NCBI GenBank assembly: GCA_031273405.1
Contig: JAISRW010000113.1
Span: forward strand, 1-6,442
Length of the DNA stretch: 6,442 nucleotides
Source of the DNA: Treponema sp.
GTDB taxonomy: Bacteria; Spirochaetota; Spirochaetia; Treponematales; Breznakiellaceae
Direction: 5' to 3'
Shown: piece by piece, positions 5,774-6,442 of the stretch
Numbering within the stretch: the stretch's first letter is position 1
Layout of the letters: each line of letters starts with the position of its first letter
Made by a program: the position numbers and the translations under genes
Notes under the pieces: generated by a model
What the model was told of the DNA's origin: nothing
Databases searched by the model: none
The model's input: only the letters and a program-made list of their open reading frames with translations

Positions 5774-5871
5774 TAACCACGAAAAACACGTCGGACCAAA
5801 GGTCCGCAGACACTAAAAAAGAGCGGCGGCGATAAAGATTACGAACAAGATTTTCGTGCTTTTCGTGGTTA
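5774..5871. repeat. 98-bp inverted-repeat element with nested hairpin
   Basis: The left arm 5774-5790 (TAACCACGAAAAACACG) and the right arm 5855-5871 are inverted repeats with one mismatch in 17. Between them CGGACC (5792-5797) and GGTCCG (5801-5806) form a perfect 6-bp stem around AAA. It has no coding capacity. I see no clear target duplication, so it may be a dispersed palindromic repeat or an old non-autonomous element. Confidence 0.65.
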
Positions 5872-5900
5872 CCCTAAAAGTAACATTGCTATTAAATGAG

Positions 5901-5931
5901 GCGGTTCCAAAATGTCAGATTTTGGAACCGC
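5901..5931. repeat. Perfect 13-bp hairpin
   Basis: GCGGTTCCAAAAT (5901-5913) and ATTTTGGAACCGC (5919-5931) are perfect inverted repeats around a GTCAG loop. There is no T run after it on the plus strand. It is more likely a dispersed palindromic repeat than a terminator. Confidence 0.7.
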
Positions 5932-6069
5932 AACCCTAGATGTCAAATGCCGTTTTCCCCCCTTTTCGCCTTTTTTCGCCTTCCCGGTTAAAATTCCCCC
6001 CGAAACCCGAAGCGCCTTCCATCCCGGAGCCGTAAGAAGGGTATCAACACCCACACAGCGAGGTACGGC

Positions 6070-6442
6070 ATGGCGCGGCAAAACTCCGGCGGCTCTTTCA
6101 TTGACTGGCATTCCGCCTTCTACGAAGCGATTCAGCTCGAACTGGCTCCCTTCGCGGGGCTCCTCGAATTCAAAAGCGAAACGCCCCTGAATACCGCACC
6201 CCTCCGCATCGACCTCCTGATCATCAAAAAACCCGAACAGGCCGCCCTCAGAAAGAACATCGCCGCCGTCTTCAGAACCGTCAACATCGTCGAGTACAAA
6301 AGCCCTTCCGACTACGTGTCGGTAGACGACTTTTACAAGGTCTACGGCTATACCTGCCTCTACGCCTCCCTGGAACACGTCCCCATCACCGACTGCACCA
6401 TAACCTTCGTCGAAAGCCGCCGCCCCCGGGATCTGCTGGCCC
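6070..6442 (+). CDS. PD-(D/E)XK nuclease-like protein, 3' end cut by window edge
   Basis: The ATG at 6070 is preceded by GAGG (6060-6063) with a 6-base gap. The frame stays open to the window end, giving 124 residues. The fragment reads as a soluble alpha/beta protein. LRIDLLII (45-52) supplies a strand with a conserved-looking Asp48, followed about 25 residues later by NIVEYKSP (72-79), an E-x-K motif (Glu75, Lys77), then a helical SVDDFYKVYGYTCLY segment (84-98) and a TFVESRRP strand (112-119). The D...E-x-K order on adjacent strands fits the PD-(D/E)XK nuclease fold, as in Rpn-like and related transposase-associated proteins; I recall very similar multi-copy proteins in gut treponemes. The fold is inferred from motifs, and activity is unproven. 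The gene lies just downstream of the repeat-rich interval, in keeping with an accessory or mobile-associated gene. Confidence 0.75.
   Translation, partial: MARQNSGGSFIDWHSAFYEAIQLELAPFAGLLEFKSETPLNTAPLRIDLLIIKKPEQAALRKNIAAVFRTVNIVEYKSPSDYVSVDDFYKVYGYTCLYASLEHVPITDCTITFVESRRPRDLLA

Larger units (their letters stand above)
5693..6069. other. Gene-free repeat-rich interval
   Basis: No reading frame here has convincing protein character. The first 240 bases carry the end of the 15-base repeat, the minus-facing terminator-like hairpin, the 98-bp inverted-repeat element and the 13-bp hairpin, closely packed. In 5932-6069 I see only a pyrimidine-rich stretch (about 5950-5985) and no recognisable promoter, although the promoter of the downstream gene should lie there. 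Confidence 0.6.

Noticed and set aside
5912..6190. Plus-strand open frame of 92 residues
   Set aside because: It starts inside the 13-bp hairpin and overlaps the better-supported gene at 6070 in another phase.
5869..6378. Minus-strand open frame of 169 residues
   Set aside because: It overlaps the plus-strand nuclease-like gene and the hairpin repeat, and has no recognisable motif.

Overview
The window looks like a chromosomal accessory stretch of a spirochaete, most likely a Treponema of the host- or termite-gut-associated kind. This rests on the resemblance of the DUF2804 protein, the large unknown protein and the right-edge nuclease-like protein to proteins I recall from that group. I could not run a search, so it is an inference. 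The DNA is GC-rich in genes, with short palindromic repeats between them.

Left part (1-3036), minus strand: a two-gene operon. A DUF2804 protein (3000-1951) is followed after 2 bases by a large protein of unknown function (1948 to beyond base 1, at least 649 residues). A good sigma70-type promoter ends almost on the DUF2804 ATG, which predicts a leaderless mRNA.

Centre (3037-3338): the divergent intergenic region. It holds a 163-bp MITE-like element (3147-3309) with 12-bp terminal inverted repeats (11/12 identical) and a perfect 8-bp target duplication. It sits between a possible promoter and the Shine-Dalgarno site of the next gene. The ends starting GTAA and the 8-bp duplication fit a non-autonomous relative of IS66-family elements.

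Centre-right (3339-5692), plus strand: a KdgT-family 2-keto-3-deoxygluconate (acid sugar) permease and a DUF1537 four-carbon acid sugar kinase, 95 bases apart. Together they suggest uptake and phosphorylation of a sugar acid. The dehydrogenase, aldolase or decarboxylase that would complete such a pathway is not in the window. Both genes end in the same 15-base repeat, which overlaps each stop codon in the same phase.

Right part (5693-6442): about 380 bases without a gene, packed with hairpins: a terminator-shaped hairpin facing the minus strand, a 98-bp inverted-repeat element with a nested hairpin, and a perfect 13-bp stem. Then comes the start of a plus-strand gene for a PD-(D/E)XK nuclease-like protein, cut by the window edge.

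No rRNA, tRNA, CRISPR array or complete insertion sequence was seen.
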